Shown in pieces: positions 32,250 through 43,239 of a stretch of 64,000 bases of DNA (position 1 is the first letter of the stretch; the number at the start of each line of letters is the position of its first letter). This stretch comes from Haliclona indistincta (taxonomy: Eukaryota > Porifera > Demospongiae > Haplosclerida > Chalinidae). The stretch covers positions 804,382-868,381 of the forward strand of contig OZ024784.1 in NCBI GenBank assembly GCA_964017065.1, in the 5' to 3' direction. Below the pieces are notes generated by a model, which did not search any database, was not told the origin of the DNA, and saw nothing but the letters and a program-made list of their open reading frames with translations. A program made the translations under genes and the position numbers.

Positions 32250-32687
32250 ATGGAAGATGACATTAATCAGTCAACAATGTCACTGCTAGAGCGATTTGTA
32301 GTGCTAATATACAACAGAACCAGTGATCTAGTGAGTGTCAATGATGCAAGAAGATGGTTATTTACACAAAAGGCGAGGCTTTTGGAGAATATACCACCAA
32401 CACAGGCTGCACTGAAACAACACATTAAGCGTACTTGTTACCAGGCTGACTGCTGGAATGAAGCCTTGACTCTTCATCCTAATCTTCCAAGTCCAGCAGA
32501 TTGGGGGTGGTACAAAGACACTAACTGCAATAGCTGGCAGCCGCTGTGGACTAATTTACCAGATGCAGCAGAGTCTTGTCATGAACTAGTTCGTTGCAGT
32601 TGCAAAAAGTCGTGCAATGCAAGATGCAAGTGTGTCAAGGCAGGCTTAAATTGTACTCTTATGTGCTTTTGTGGTGGTGACTGTTAA
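32250..32687 (+). CDS. Cysteine-cluster (CXC-like) protein fragment, probably element-derived
   Basis: An open frame of 145 codons from ATG at 32250 to TAA. The N-terminal half is helical and charged, with LLERFVVLIYNRTSDL and NDARRWLFTQKARLLENIP. The middle has LPSPADWGW and WQPLWTNLPDAAESC. The C-terminus is a dense cysteine cluster (CSCKKSCNARCKC ... CTLMCFCGGDC) resembling tesmin/TSO1 CXC repeats. From general knowledge such tails occur on repetitive-element proteins in sponges and cnidarians, so I read this as the 3' end of a mobile-element gene inserted into the macrodomain gene. It may also be a domesticated single-copy gene. Function unknown. Confidence 0.5.
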   Translation: MEDDINQSTMSLLERFVVLIYNRTSDLVSVNDARRWLFTQKARLLENIPPTQAALKQHIKRTCYQADCWNEALTLHPNLPSPADWGWYKDTNCNSWQPLWTNLPDAAESCHELVRCSCKKSCNARCKCVKAGLNCTLMCFCGGDC

Positions 32688-32880
32688 TTTTTATGTCATG
32701 CAATTTGTATTGTTCTCTATTATACAGTAACAACTCTATTATAATTACAATTTGATTGTACAGTTGAGTTATTATTAGTCTTGATTCATGTATTTTTCCA
32801 ATTGTACACTGATTGGCTAAGTAGTTTTATGTGTCATGGAATTTATTTACTTTGTTTTTAACAGCTGTCACATTCAGTCT

Positions 32881-33238
32881 GCATGTATGTACATTGTGTA
32901 TATTGACTGAAACATGTGTTTATGTCTATAAATTCAATAATATCTTTGGAACTAAATTGTGTATGAGCAAGTATTAGGTACCAAATTACTCCTTATGGTC
33001 GGATCTTTCATTCGATACCAAACTCAAATATATTGCAACTAGCTTAAGTAACATAAGAGGGTATGTACATGGTGTAATATTGATTGAAACATTTGTTAAC
33101 GTCTGTAAATTTAATGATATCTTTGAAAAGCAATTGTTGATGAGCATGTGTTAGGTACCAAATTACTCCTTATGGTGAGACCTTTCATTTGATACCAAAC
33201 TTAAATATATTGCAACTAGCTCAAGTGACATAAGGGGC
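32881..33238. repeat. Two tandem copies of a ~178-bp repeat
   Basis: Unit 1 is about 32881-33059 and unit 2 about 33060-33238. They share long runs such as AGGTACCAAATTACTCCTTA and ATATATTGCAACTAGCT, with scattered substitutions. They form the right part of the inserted segment and have no coding potential. Confidence 0.7.
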
Positions 33239-34153
33239 GGGGAAACTGCTATCGGACAATTAATTATTCATAAAAGTTGTCAGAGGTTAAATTTGAGATG
33301 GCTCTACGTCTAAATATTTTCTAAATGGTATTTAGGAGCTACATACCAAATTTCATGCTTCTATCATCAAATGCACATAGGTTCAGCTGATCTGCTATAC
33401 TAATTGGCAAAGCAAGAGACAAGATATACGAAGAACTGCTAAAAACAAAGCTAGAAGATGATTCTCAACACGACGAATTTCCTTCTGTAGATACAGATGC
33501 ACACAGTAGCCTTCCAACTCCTTCTGTATATGACTATGTGACTGACCTTGATCCAAAAGTTGCTGAACTAACCTTTCAACTGTGGAGGGGTTAAATATCA
33601 CCTCACTAGCCATTCCTGCTATTAGCTCAGGCATTTTTGGAATGGACAAGGATTCTGTTGCTGAAGTGATATTTTCTACTCTTGTTGATTCTATGCACAA
33701 GTGTACTGCTGATGACAAACTTAGCGATATTAGAATAGTCATCTTTGATGAAGAGACATACTATCCGTTTCAACGATTTGCTGTCACCTTCCGTAATTCA
33801 ATGATACAGTCTACTGAAGTCTGAAGAACCAACATAATTAATTAATTATTATAGCCACTTATTATGTTGTGTGTTTATCCCATTTATGTTAAATGTACAA
33901 TGTTTACTGAAGTAAAAATTAAATATTAATTTTTATAGATGCGGCTGTGTAGTCTAAAATGCTAGATTCAGTGAATGCAATAGTTGAGCTCAAGGCAAAG
34001 AAGTAGTTAATATCAGTGAATCATCAACAAGTAACTACTTACATTGCTTTGAATTGTCATAAAGTGTTCTTATAATCATTCATGAAATTTAATGTATAAA
34101 ATCAACAATCTGTTAAGAGATAATGATTCGCTTGCTAGTATCTATCAAGTCTT

Positions 34154-34900
34154 CTATAATACAGCTTCGTAGGCCTTTAAGTGATCTGGAACGATTGATA
34201 TGTTATCTTCTGGTACCATGGTGAACCCATTAGCAAAGTTGACTGTCAAATAGTAGACAGTGCCATTGATCGTTGTGAACAGGTTAAAGGAAGCAGTGCT
34301 GACTGTCGGATTGCGTTTCCAGAGAATACCACTTCCAGGATCAGACTGTCATATAGTGCCGAAATAATAACCAGTGCATAGAGAAGGGCTTAATTCACTC
34401 GCTTACCATTATAAGACTTATTCCATTAGTTGATTGCATTGCAGCCACCTCCAAATTGTCAGCTGGTCTCTTGATAATATATTTACCAACAGTAGCAGTT
34501 GCCGTTATATGTAGCCTTGCTATAATAAGCAATGAATTAATCAAGTTTACATGTAGTACACTGCAATAATGTTTACCTTCAATACTAAAGCCGAGAGGAG
34601 TGACACCAAGTCCTGGTGCATAGGACATAAACTGACCAGTTCCATGACAGAAAAGATGGTGATCTATAATAACAACAGAGCTTGCTACAGCCGGCTACAT
34701 AATGAAGAAGAAGACGATAAAATTAATATTAAGAAGTGTGATAAATGCTGAACTAGCTTACAGCAGCTACTGATGATTGAAGAAGAGAGAAGGTAACAAG
34801 AGCTGCAAGAGCAGTGGTGAGTGCCGCAGAGAAAGACACTGTAGATAAAGAGCAATTATAATGATCACAGTGATAGAAATATTGCCAAAAGTGACTGACT
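34154..34900 (-). CDS. Secreted protein type A, unit 3 (A3)
   Basis: Intact member of the type A family with the same four-exon plan. A at 34900 (donor GTCAGT) plus TG after CTACAG; signal peptide MSFSAALTTALAALV; CHGTGQFMSYAP exon; YIIKRPADNLEVAAMQ exon preceded by an intact TATAG acceptor; last exon SDPGSGILWKRNP to the stop at 34154-34156. With the acceptor intact it should be expressible, unlike A2. TATA box at 34994-35000. Function unknown. Confidence 0.6.
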
Positions 34901-34993
34901 GATTGAAAATTAGAACTGGTATGAAGATATCTGAACTGGTTGCTGTTGCTTGATTGCAAGTTGAATGATGAATTGTCAACTTAGTTGTCGATC

Positions 34994-35000
34994 TTTTATA
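34994..35000 (-). promoter_or_regulatory. TATA box of A3
   Basis: TATAAAA on the minus strand, about 95 bp upstream of the inferred split start codon. Confidence 0.55.
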
Positions 35001-35029
35001 CTCGTCACGAGCTCCCTCACCTGGGGTGA

Positions 35030-36477
35030 GGTCGTACTAGTGCATGCCTTTGCATTTTGATGTCCTCGATATTGTTAGCATATCTTTGAACTTTCGTTTG
35101 CTCCAGACTTCCTTCATATCTGCAGTTCTTGCTTTATTAGGTTTCCTTGATTATTACATCAGTTATTAAGAATCACACATTAGCATACTGATTACCACAA
35201 TTATAAGCATACACAATTACCCCTTCTCTCGAAAAGGCCTGTCATGATTATGCTAGTGAAAATTTTGTTAAACAACCAGTAAACCATGCACTCTGAAATG
35301 AACATTTTGCTCTGGAACGGATTATTTTTTGGATTAATATAACTGGAGTTAGTTAGGAATGCAGATTGTCTATTAAAATTAATATTTAAAGCCTAAAATT
35401 CCACGGTAACGACAAAGTAACCCATATGCAGCTAAAGCTCTAAAAAGTAAAAACCATCACCCAAACCCATACATTATCGTCATTATAATAATGGGGAACT
35501 CCAAATATATTGTAGGTTTTTGACTGTGGTGACTGTAGTCACTGTACTATGGGTTGACATGCATTCTGTTTTCGATTCATAATGAAGGTTCGAAGGTTAT
35601 GTCACTGATGTGTCATGCAGCTGGCTAGTAACCAGTGAGTGAGTGAGGGACTTATTCTCATAGTTTGAGGTGTCAAGTACTGTATGCATCTCAGTTTGCG
35701 ATATTGCTTTCAGGGCACTTTCAGATGCAATTAATAATGGATACTGTGCTTGTGCAGCAGTTATTGATAGAGGGACTTTGAAGAACCTCCTGTAGGTCAA
35801 GGTTGGACATTAAGTCATTTGGTCTGGTGTATGAGGAAGAGACCAACAGTTCAGCATCACTACCCATGCAGAAGCCATGAGATTGAGGTCGTAAACCCTA
35901 TGAGCTTCCTAGTGGCAGGAGGATTCAATGGTTATGATGTTTGAGCCACAGTAGCAGAGTCTAAGACCAGGTATGCATGGTGTCATGAGGAAGAGTTGCT
36001 TCCTGTTGCATTTACATAATACGACTGACACAAATGATTTCAAGGCATTGACATAATAATTATGTATGAAGTTTGCTCAGTCTTCGCAAAAAGATTACAG
36101 ACAATTTAGCTGCCATTTCAATGCATTTAACAAGCTGTCAGTACATGTCAGAATAGTATGGTAGTATGTACTCATGGAAGCTTCTGTCCTATGGTGAGAA
36201 AAGGAGAAACAGTCAAATTGTCTCTAAAGAAGATGATTGGCTGCTGTTGTGAAACTATGTGCACGTCAAAGATAATTGACACACAGCCTCTCTTGCCTAA
36301 GGACATGAACAACGCCATTTTGAAAGATATACTGAAAAGTCTTACAAGTGCACATGGCAGTAAGTACAGAGGACAAAGGATCTTGCCAGGGCAAACTATA
36401 GGATATGATTAAGAGATCAAAGACACGCAATCATTTCTTAGGCTTCGGTAGGTTCTGCTTTAGAGCAGGTTGACAGG
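35030..36477. other. Central spacer of unit 3 with conserved ORFs
   Basis: Same spacer as in units 1 and 2, with the minus-strand ORF at 35597-35800 and the plus-strand ORF at 36158-36412. The plus-strand ORF differs from the unit 2 copy only by a few substitutions near its end. Products not recognised. Confidence 0.35.
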
Positions 36478-36484
36478 TATAAAA
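36478..36484 (+). promoter_or_regulatory. TATA box of A3'
   Basis: TATAAAA in context GGTATAAAAGAC, about 90 bp upstream of the inferred split start codon. Confidence 0.55.
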
Positions 36485-36573
36485 GACAGCCAGCAAAGTT
36501 TCGAATTCATCATTCGACTTACAATCAAGCAACGGTATCAAGTGTAGATTTCTTCGAGTTCTAATTTTCAATC

Positions 36574-37320
36574 AGTCAGTCACTGTCGGAAATATTTCTA
36601 TCACTGTGATCATTATAATTGCTCTTTATCTACAGTGTCTTTCTCTGCGGCACTCACCACTGCTCTTGCAGCTCTTGTTACCTTCTCTCTTCTTCAATCA
36701 TCAGTAGCTGCTGTAAGCTAGTTCAGCATTTATCACACTTCTTAATATTAATTTTATCGTCTTCTTCTTCATTATGTAGCCGGCTGTAGCAAGCTCTGTT
36801 GTTATTATAGATCACCATCTTTTCTGTCATGGAACTGGTCAGTTTATGTCCTATGCACCTGGACTTGGTGTCACTCCTCTTGGCTTTAGTATTGAAGGTA
36901 AATATTATTGCAGTGTACTACATGCAAACTTGATTAATTCATTGCTTATTATAGCAAGGCTACATATTACGGCAACTGCTACTGTTGGTGAATATATTAT
37001 CAAGAGACCAGCTGACAATTTGGAGGTGGCTGCAATGCAATCAACTAATGGAATAAGTCTTATAATGGTAAGCGAGTGAATTAAGCCCTTCTCTATGCAC
37101 TGGTTATTATTTCGGCACTATATGACAGTCTGATCCTGGAAGTGGTATTCTCTGGAAACGCAATCCGACACTCAGCACTGCTTCCTTTAACCTGTTCACA
37201 ACGATCAATGGCACTGTCTACTATTTGACAGTCAACTTTGCTGATGGGTTTACCATGGTACCAGAAGATAACATATCAATCGTTCCAGATCACTTAAAGG
37301 CCTACGAAGCTGTATTATAG
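36574..37320 (+). CDS. Secreted protein type A, inverted partner in unit 3 (A3')
   Basis: Intact inverted partner of A3. A at 36574, donor GTCAGT, TG after CTACAG, TATAG acceptor before the third coding exon, stop TAG at 37318-37320. A Lys-to-Glu change gives VGEYIIKRP where all other copies have VGKYIIKRP. Signal peptide, CHGTGQF and DPGSGILW blocks are otherwise unchanged. Function unknown. Confidence 0.6.
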
Positions 37321-37848
37321 AAGACTTGATAGATACTAGCAAGCGAATCATTATCTCTTATTGCAATTAATCATTATCTCTTAATAATTTATCTACATAC
37401 TATCTATTTCTCTTAAAACAGATTCTTGACACACATTGTTTTTTTAAACTGGCATAAATTTGTTATTATAAACAAGCATTTGCATAATTGAATGTCATAC
37501 TTGATAGTATGCTTAGGACAGAGTGCTCATTGAGATCATGACCTTTAGAACTGTAGTATACTTTGGTAATTGTATTAAGAATGCACATTAAAGCCTTCAT
37601 TAAATCAACAACCCTATAAAGTAATCACAATAATGTGAATTTGCATCAATCATACTCACTGCATGGTGTACTCTACATTAAACTTTTGAATTTTGAGCCC
37701 ACAAATATGTTGCAAATAGCCGGTTCGTGATACAGAGAAATAGTATACGCTTTTGACAATCTTAAAATTCATGAATATAATTCATACATAAATCACAAAC
37801 AGCTCTAAAAATGAAATGTGATATTCTACAATAAAAAACTTGTGATGT

Positions 37849-38575
37849 TCATTTGCGATTGGATACAAATGTAGAAATTAGACCAAAATGTTGGTAAAGC
37901 AAAGGCACACTGGCTAACTGACTCATGTTCTTCATAGCGATCCCTTGACTAGATGCTGTCATATACAAGGACACACCATTGTGAGTTGTATTAAGCTTGA
38001 TGGGGAATATACTGTTCTTTGGAGAGCGGCTCCAGAGGTTTCCACTACCAGCTTCTGTCTGTATACATAGTTGTATAAATGAAAGTGATAAGCAGTACGG
38101 CACTATAATAATTTACCAGTTCAATTATATTGTTCGTTGATACTCTCAACTCTTTATTATCCACAAATCGCTTTATGACGAAATTTCCATTGTCATCATT
38201 GTCAGTAAATAGATTCATTGCTATAACAGTGTTCATATAATATCACTGAATCCTTAAACAATTTTAACAAACCATGGTTGTATGGTAGACCGAAAGGGTT
38301 GATACTGTCATCTCCTTGATAGTATGCAATGTATTTTTCAGTGCCTTGGCAGAGTATAAAACTTTGTATTTCCCCAGTTGTACTAATGATCTGTAAGAAT
38401 CACAATGATACTCATCGTTAAATACAATTGTTACTGACAGCAGCATGAGCAGTGGGTAGCTGAATCATGATAATCAAAGCTGCAACAGCAGAGACTACCA
38501 GGGCAGTTCTTGAAAGTAGCACTGTGAGTTGATGACAAGAAATAATAATTATGACATTGTTCTATTACACTCACT
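37849..38575 (-). CDS. Secreted protein type B, unit 3 (B3), complete
   Basis: Same as B2: split start codon (A at 38575, donor GTGAGT), signal exon, LCQGTEKYIAYY exon, NLFTDNDDNGNFVIKRF exon and a TEAGSGNLWSRSP last exon ending at 37849. The 3-kb neighbourhood is near-identical to unit 2. One visible difference shortens the intron after the second coding exon. TATA box at 38645-38651. Confidence 0.6.
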
Positions 38576-38644
38576 TGTTCAGGAAACACTAGTGACTTGC
38601 TGTTTTATTCCTTGCTAGACTGATGTTTCTCTGATATCCACACA

Positions 38645-38651
38645 TTTTATA
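38645..38651 (-). promoter_or_regulatory. TATA box of B3
   Basis: TATAAAA on the minus strand, about 70 bp upstream of the inferred split start codon. Confidence 0.55.
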
Positions 38652-38983
38652 CCAAAACGAAGCCACTACAATGCAACGTGATCTACACTAGTCTAGACAC
38701 TATACATGAACTTTATACAATAATGTGATCATCAGCACTTCAGTGAAGCCAGGGTGCAACAGGCTGCAGCTGAAGGATGAAGGGTCTAAACTTTAGTAGC
38801 AGAGTGAACCAACCACACAGTACATCTTGCACAGAATGCATCACACCTCAGGATGGTTCTCGCTTCTCCTTTTTCTCTACGGAGCACAAAAAATAATGTT
38901 TTTAATTTTCGCGTCTTTCTTTGCGCCTTCAATGCGCACACTATAGTATACTACAGTAACAATATTAATCGCGCAATAATACC

Positions 38984-38997
38984 ATCACCATGGCAAC
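38984..38997 (+). promoter_or_regulatory. Candidate RFX X-box upstream of CFAP96
   Basis: ATCACCATGGCAAC, 76 bp before the CFAP96 ATG. The right half (GGCAAC) matches the RFX half-site exactly; the left half has two mismatches to GTTACC/GTTGCC. RFX factors drive ciliary genes in animals, and CFAP96 is a ciliary protein, so the position makes sense. Binding is not shown. Confidence 0.4.
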
Positions 38998-39072
38998 TAA
39001 CGATAGAGACGCAACGAGCTCTCGATCAACCAAGTGTCGGAGTGATCAGGACAGCGATCGAGCAGCTCCACA

Positions 39073-39999
39073 ATGGCGGTCAAGACGGACATGGAGAGGC
39101 TCGGAGTATTCAGTGAACTGGGATACGTCACTATAGGAGACAAATATGTACCACCAAATAGCAAGCCATTTAGTGAGAGTGCTGGAAAGGGAAAGCAAAT
39201 GACGATAGGAGGAGTCAAGACTAAGAGCGCTATACAAGGTCAAAGTGGCTACTTTGGCAAGACATTTGACCGGATTTTGCAAGGAGAGGCGTATACAGAC
39301 ATAGTCCAGATCAGACGAAGAAGCAGGCTTGAAGAGAGCAAAAAGAACATAGGGAAATCATGGATCCCCTCGAATGGAGACAAGCACCCATCAGGTCTGG
39401 GAAGTTCATATGGCTGCTTGAATGGTTCGACTAAAGCTTTTAGTGCTGCAACAAGACCTAAAGATCTATACAAACCACCAGGTCACAACTTCTACACCAT
39501 GCCCGGCAAGCGAGGAACTGGATATGGATATCTGAAAGTGACTATAGGACCACACGCTGGCTATTCATCTGAACCATTCGACCGCTCAAAAGAACGTCGC
39601 AAGAGAGAGCTAGAAGAGGATATAAAGCTGAGAAAAGGAGGTCCATTCAAGCTCAACAGTCACGCAAAAGAATGTTTTGATGATAATCCATACAAATCGA
39701 CTAAACCACTCCCCCCTAAGAAGGAAGGAGGATCAGCCAAAGAGAAACCCAAACCTTTCAAACCCAGCTCCCCAGCCAAACAGATAGGCGGATGCAAAGC
39801 AGGTACATTTGATCCCTATCCAACTCACTCATCCGACCCATATGCTCAAAAGAAAGAGAAGAATCCAGGGAAGATGGTGGGAGGAATTTTCAAGCCAACC
39901 CCTGGAATAAAGACAACTCCAACACGATCCACACTCGCTCAGTCAGTACAGAAAACAATGAACAGCTCTAACTACCTGACAGCTTTGCAGACATCATGA
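39073..39999 (+). CDS. CFAP96: Cilia- and flagella-associated protein 96 (C4orf47 homologue)
   Basis: Single-exon gene of 308 residues. The start KTDMERLGVFSELGYVTIGD, then SGYFGKTFDRI, GLGSSYGCLNG, PGHNFYTMPGKRGTGYGY, LRKGGPFKLNSHAKECF and GCKAGTFDPYPTHSSDPY follow the vertebrate CFAP96 protein along its whole length. The product is a structural protein of ciliary microtubules. The C-terminal third is basic and proline-rich. The start is fixed by the conserved N-terminal motif. It lies convergent to NAF1, with about 300 bp between the stops. Its first seven codons were copied into the junction at 21219. No lesions are seen. Confidence 0.93.
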   Translation: MAVKTDMERLGVFSELGYVTIGDKYVPPNSKPFSESAGKGKQMTIGGVKTKSAIQGQSGYFGKTFDRILQGEAYTDIVQIRRRSRLEESKKNIGKSWIPSNGDKHPSGLGSSYGCLNGSTKAFSAATRPKDLYKPPGHNFYTMPGKRGTGYGYLKVTIGPHAGYSSEPFDRSKERRKRELEEDIKLRKGGPFKLNSHAKECFDDNPYKSTKPLPPKKEGGSAKEKPKPFKPSSPAKQIGGCKAGTFDPYPTHSSDPYAQKKEKNPGKMVGGIFKPTPGIKTTPTRSTLAQSVQKTMNSSNYLTALQTS

Positions 40000-40308
40000 A
40001 AGAATAGCGTGAACAAACATGACTGACACAACATTCTCATTTAGATGTACGTAACGTGAATTTCTAGAATCAGTTTTGGTTTTCAATTAGAGAGTTCATA
40101 GCAGGGGAGAGTTAGCGAGAAGGAAGGTCAAGCGACACAGGATGTGGCGTCATAGAGTAGGGTGCACTGCTGACTAGACTACCAAACAGGAATCAGTTCT
40201 TTGACAAGTGTCAATGACTTAACGTGTGGGTTATAACATCTTCTTAGAAGCAATGATGATAAATCACCTGCAATAATAATAATAATTAATTATTATTATG
40301 GTGGATAG

Positions 40309-43239
40309 TCAAGGAAAGCTTGGTGGCAGTCCATGAAAGGTCTGAGGTGGAGGATGACACCACATTGACATCGGAGGAGGAGGTATTGGTTGAGCAGTTG
40401 CCTGTTGAGGTGGCCATGAGTACATGTGAGGTGGTGGTAGATGCTGGCCGCTTGTGGGTGGAGTAGAGTATCGTGGAACAGGATACTGGCTAGTCGTGGG
40501 TGGGTATGGTAGTGTGGACTGGGTCCATGCAGGAGCTGGAGGTGGTGGGTAGAATTGCCCTGAAGGTGAGGGGCCATAGGAAGGAGGATGTGGTGGAGGA
40601 TAGAATGAGTGATCATTGGCACCTATAGATAAAGAAACAGCACACACAATAACTTGAATGCACAACACACACACACACACACGCACACACGCACCAGTGA
40701 ATGACGGTGCATTAGGTGGTTGCTGACTTGATGCATAGACTTGGTGTTGACCAGAATAATGGTAAGCAGAGGTCTGCTCTTTACGAGCTACAGGAATACC
40801 AATCATGACTGTGGACAATTTTTATTAACTTTTGAGAATCTCACCTCTCTTGGATTTCAATTTAGCAGGTTGAGCAGATCTGTCAGTATGATACCAAATA
40901 ACCATAGTACAAACATACAATCTCACTAACTGAAGAGAGGAAGCCGACTGATGTGTTTTCTTCTTCTTTCTATGAGCAGCTTGCTCTTTCTCATCATCAG
41001 AATAATCTTGTAACTACAAGCACAAAAAATAATAATATTTTAGTGACTATTATAAAATGACTTACCTCCTCAGGGATTTCATTATCATTGAGCCAAGAAG
41101 CGTCAGAGCCTTGTAATCTAAAAGAAGCTCAGCAAAGATGCCGCTTACTATTAGTGACTTACTTCAGCAGTTGGTCAGTGAAGACGTATTTTGTCATTTC
41201 TGAGGTTCCCAGTATTACAAACACATCAGTGCCTGCTGGTGGAGCACAGAGACCACTTGGTTCCCTCAGCCTCACAGAATAGTATGGCTTCTTGACTGGA
41301 CCAAAAGTCTCAAACAGCTGCAAGAAGGATGTGTGAAACATCCATTATCCAAGGACCACACACCTTTCCAATAGGCTGCCGGTCAGCTGTCCAGAAAACG
41401 CTCCCTTCATCCAGAGGTGGGGTACTATCATTGGAGTCTATAATGACTAAGAAACAACCCCATGATTGCATGCTAGATTATTTATAATCTCAAGCTCGAA
41501 AGCACTTGTGACTGGCACGATGCCATCGCACAGCTTGGTCATTGCTGAGACACTGATTAAAAATCATAAATAAAAAAGGAATAAAAATCTTCAAGAATAA
41601 TAATAATAATGTGAACAGTTACTGTCTTTAACTGAAGTATGCATGAACAAAATTAATTTGCTATAGAAGATCATTAGCACTGAGATGGGTGTGGCACTAT
41701 AACGAGATTGATGTGATGGTACTAACTAAGCTTCTCTGCCGTATGAGAGATCTTGCCGACAGCGCTCAGTGCAGCCGATGGTGGACACTCTCCAGTGAAC
41801 TCCTCCATAGGAGGAAGATCCTGCAAGAAAGAGAGTATAAATCCATTATGCATGACAACTAATACCAATAATTATTATTGCAGGTTTAGTGTTACTTGTA
41901 CAACACTCAGCAGATATGTGAAGCATACCATATTGAACACTCACCCTATAGTCAACTTCTCCCTTCACCATAGGGTAACCATGGGGCCTACTGGACGATC
42001 CTTTCTTCCCAGCTTCTTCCTCTTCCTCGTCTGCCTCATCACTGTGTGTGGAGGAGTAAGTGACTCTCTAAGCTAGTCACTAACTCACATGATCTTGCTG
42101 TCCTCCTCCTCCTCCTCATCATCACTGGAGCTCAAACCTGAATCACTAGAGCTACTATCATCATCGTCGTCGTCGTCGTCATCATCTGACCCCAGCTGAC
42201 CAATCAGAGTAAGCCCCAGGCTCTTCTGCACTGTTGATATTACATTCTAAAGAACAGAGAACAATTCCAGAGACAATTAACCTTTGGAGCAATCAATGTT
42301 CAAGCAATTACTGTTAGTACAAAATTAATCTTTTGAGAATTACAATAATGTGTGAGTCTACTCATTCAGGAATTGAAGATGCTACCGTATGTATGTAAGA
42401 AAGCAAATTATTTTCGCAGGCTCATTATGTTATGATTTTGTTACCTGAGGTCGCTGAGCTGTCAGCTGCTGTATGGTCGCCATATTGCCATCATCAAATG
42501 TGCCGGTATTGAGAGCTCTGAGGATGGAGTCAATCTGCATCATCTCAGTGTCAATCTGAGACGAGGTGACTCGGCCTGATGCTTGCCCACCACCTACTGG
42601 ATTGTTTAATGAACTGATCTCATTGACCAGCTGACTCATAGATGGGAAATTAGGCCCAGCACTGCTTACCGCAGGACCAATCTGATTGGTCAATGGGCTA
42701 GTCACACCGACATGACTACCACTGGCACTACCAACCAAAGGACTTGATTTGGGAGACGATTTTGAGGAATGTCTTTTCTTCTTTTTTGCCTTCTTCTTTA
42801 GAGCTTTACCAGGAGTAGGTGAGTTTGGAGCAGAGCTGCCAGAGTCAACTAGGTCCATATAAGGATGCTTGATGACAACAGGACTATTAATATTGGCAAG
42901 ATCGGCGGTATCTTGAGTTGGCAAAGACGACGGGCGGATAAGATCACGAGCAGTTGAAATAGACTCTGAACCTGGGTTAGGAGGAGACTCAGACCCATGT
43001 TGAGGAGAGGTAGTAGACTCAGATCCATGCTGGTGAGAGCTAGCAGACTCAGACCCATGTTGAGGAGAGGTAACAGACTCCGAAACATGTTGAGGAGAGG
43101 TAACAGACTCAGATCCATGCTGGTGAGAGCTAGCAGACTCGTCATGTTGTGAGGTTTGATTGTTGCTATCAATGATAAGCTGTACAGAATTGCTAGTGGA
43201 TTGAGGGGCTGGGCTGCCTTCAACACTATCAGATTCCAT
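40309..43239 (-). CDS. NAF1: H/ACA ribonucleoprotein assembly factor NAF1
   Basis: Nuclear assembly factor that holds the place of GAR1 during H/ACA snoRNP and telomerase RNP assembly. ATG at 43239 (MESDSVEGSPAPQ). The first exon is Ser-rich, with HGSES-type repeats and a Lys-rich nuclear signal (LKKKAKKKKRHSSK). Following exons carry acidic runs (about ten Asp encoded near 42165-42186), then the NAF1/GAR1-like core: LFETFGPVKKPYYSVRL, VILGTSEMTKYVFTDQLL and the signature GSDASWLNDNEIPEELQDYS followed by DDEKEQ. The C-terminus is Pro/Gln/Tyr-rich and ends at 40309. Most introns are short. The gene is divergent from WAPL, 525 bp between ATGs. Exon limits in 41300-42240 were only roughly resolved. 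Confidence 0.88.
42985..43150 (-). repeat. Coding minisatellite in NAF1 exon 1
   Basis: Tandem degenerate 30-36-bp units encode repeats of S-x-x-H/P-QHGSES type (SSHQHGSES, TSPQHGSES, TSPQHVSES). Six or so units remain in frame. It lies in the disordered N-terminal region, where length changes should be tolerated. Confidence 0.7.

Larger units (their letters stand above)
31446..33824 (+). pseudogene. Macrodomain gene, unit 3, interrupted and deleted copy
   Basis: Keeps the 3' part of exon 1 (to about 31619, with donor GTAAGT) and the first part of exon 2 (from about 31988). It is then cut by an inserted 1.35-kb segment at 32057 and resumes at about 33403 (GGCAAAGCAAGAGAC). At about 33586 (CAACTGTGGA) roughly 800 bp corresponding to 23462-24268 are missing. 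Only the C-terminal half of the macrodomain remains (ITSLAIPAISSGIFGMD to the stop at 33824). Not functional as a macrodomain, since VNPAN and the glycine loop are lost. Confidence 0.85.
31446..39097. repeat. Segmental duplication unit 3 (left-truncated, internally rearranged)
   Basis: Third copy of the block. It starts abruptly inside exon 1 of the macrodomain gene (GAACGAACCACCC), so the PARP exons and shared promoter are missing. An insertion at about 32057-33402 and a deletion at about 33586 break the macrodomain gene. From 33825 on it matches unit 2 closely (A3, spacer, A3', B3) and runs directly into intact CFAP96, showing that this is the original right end. Confidence 0.85.
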
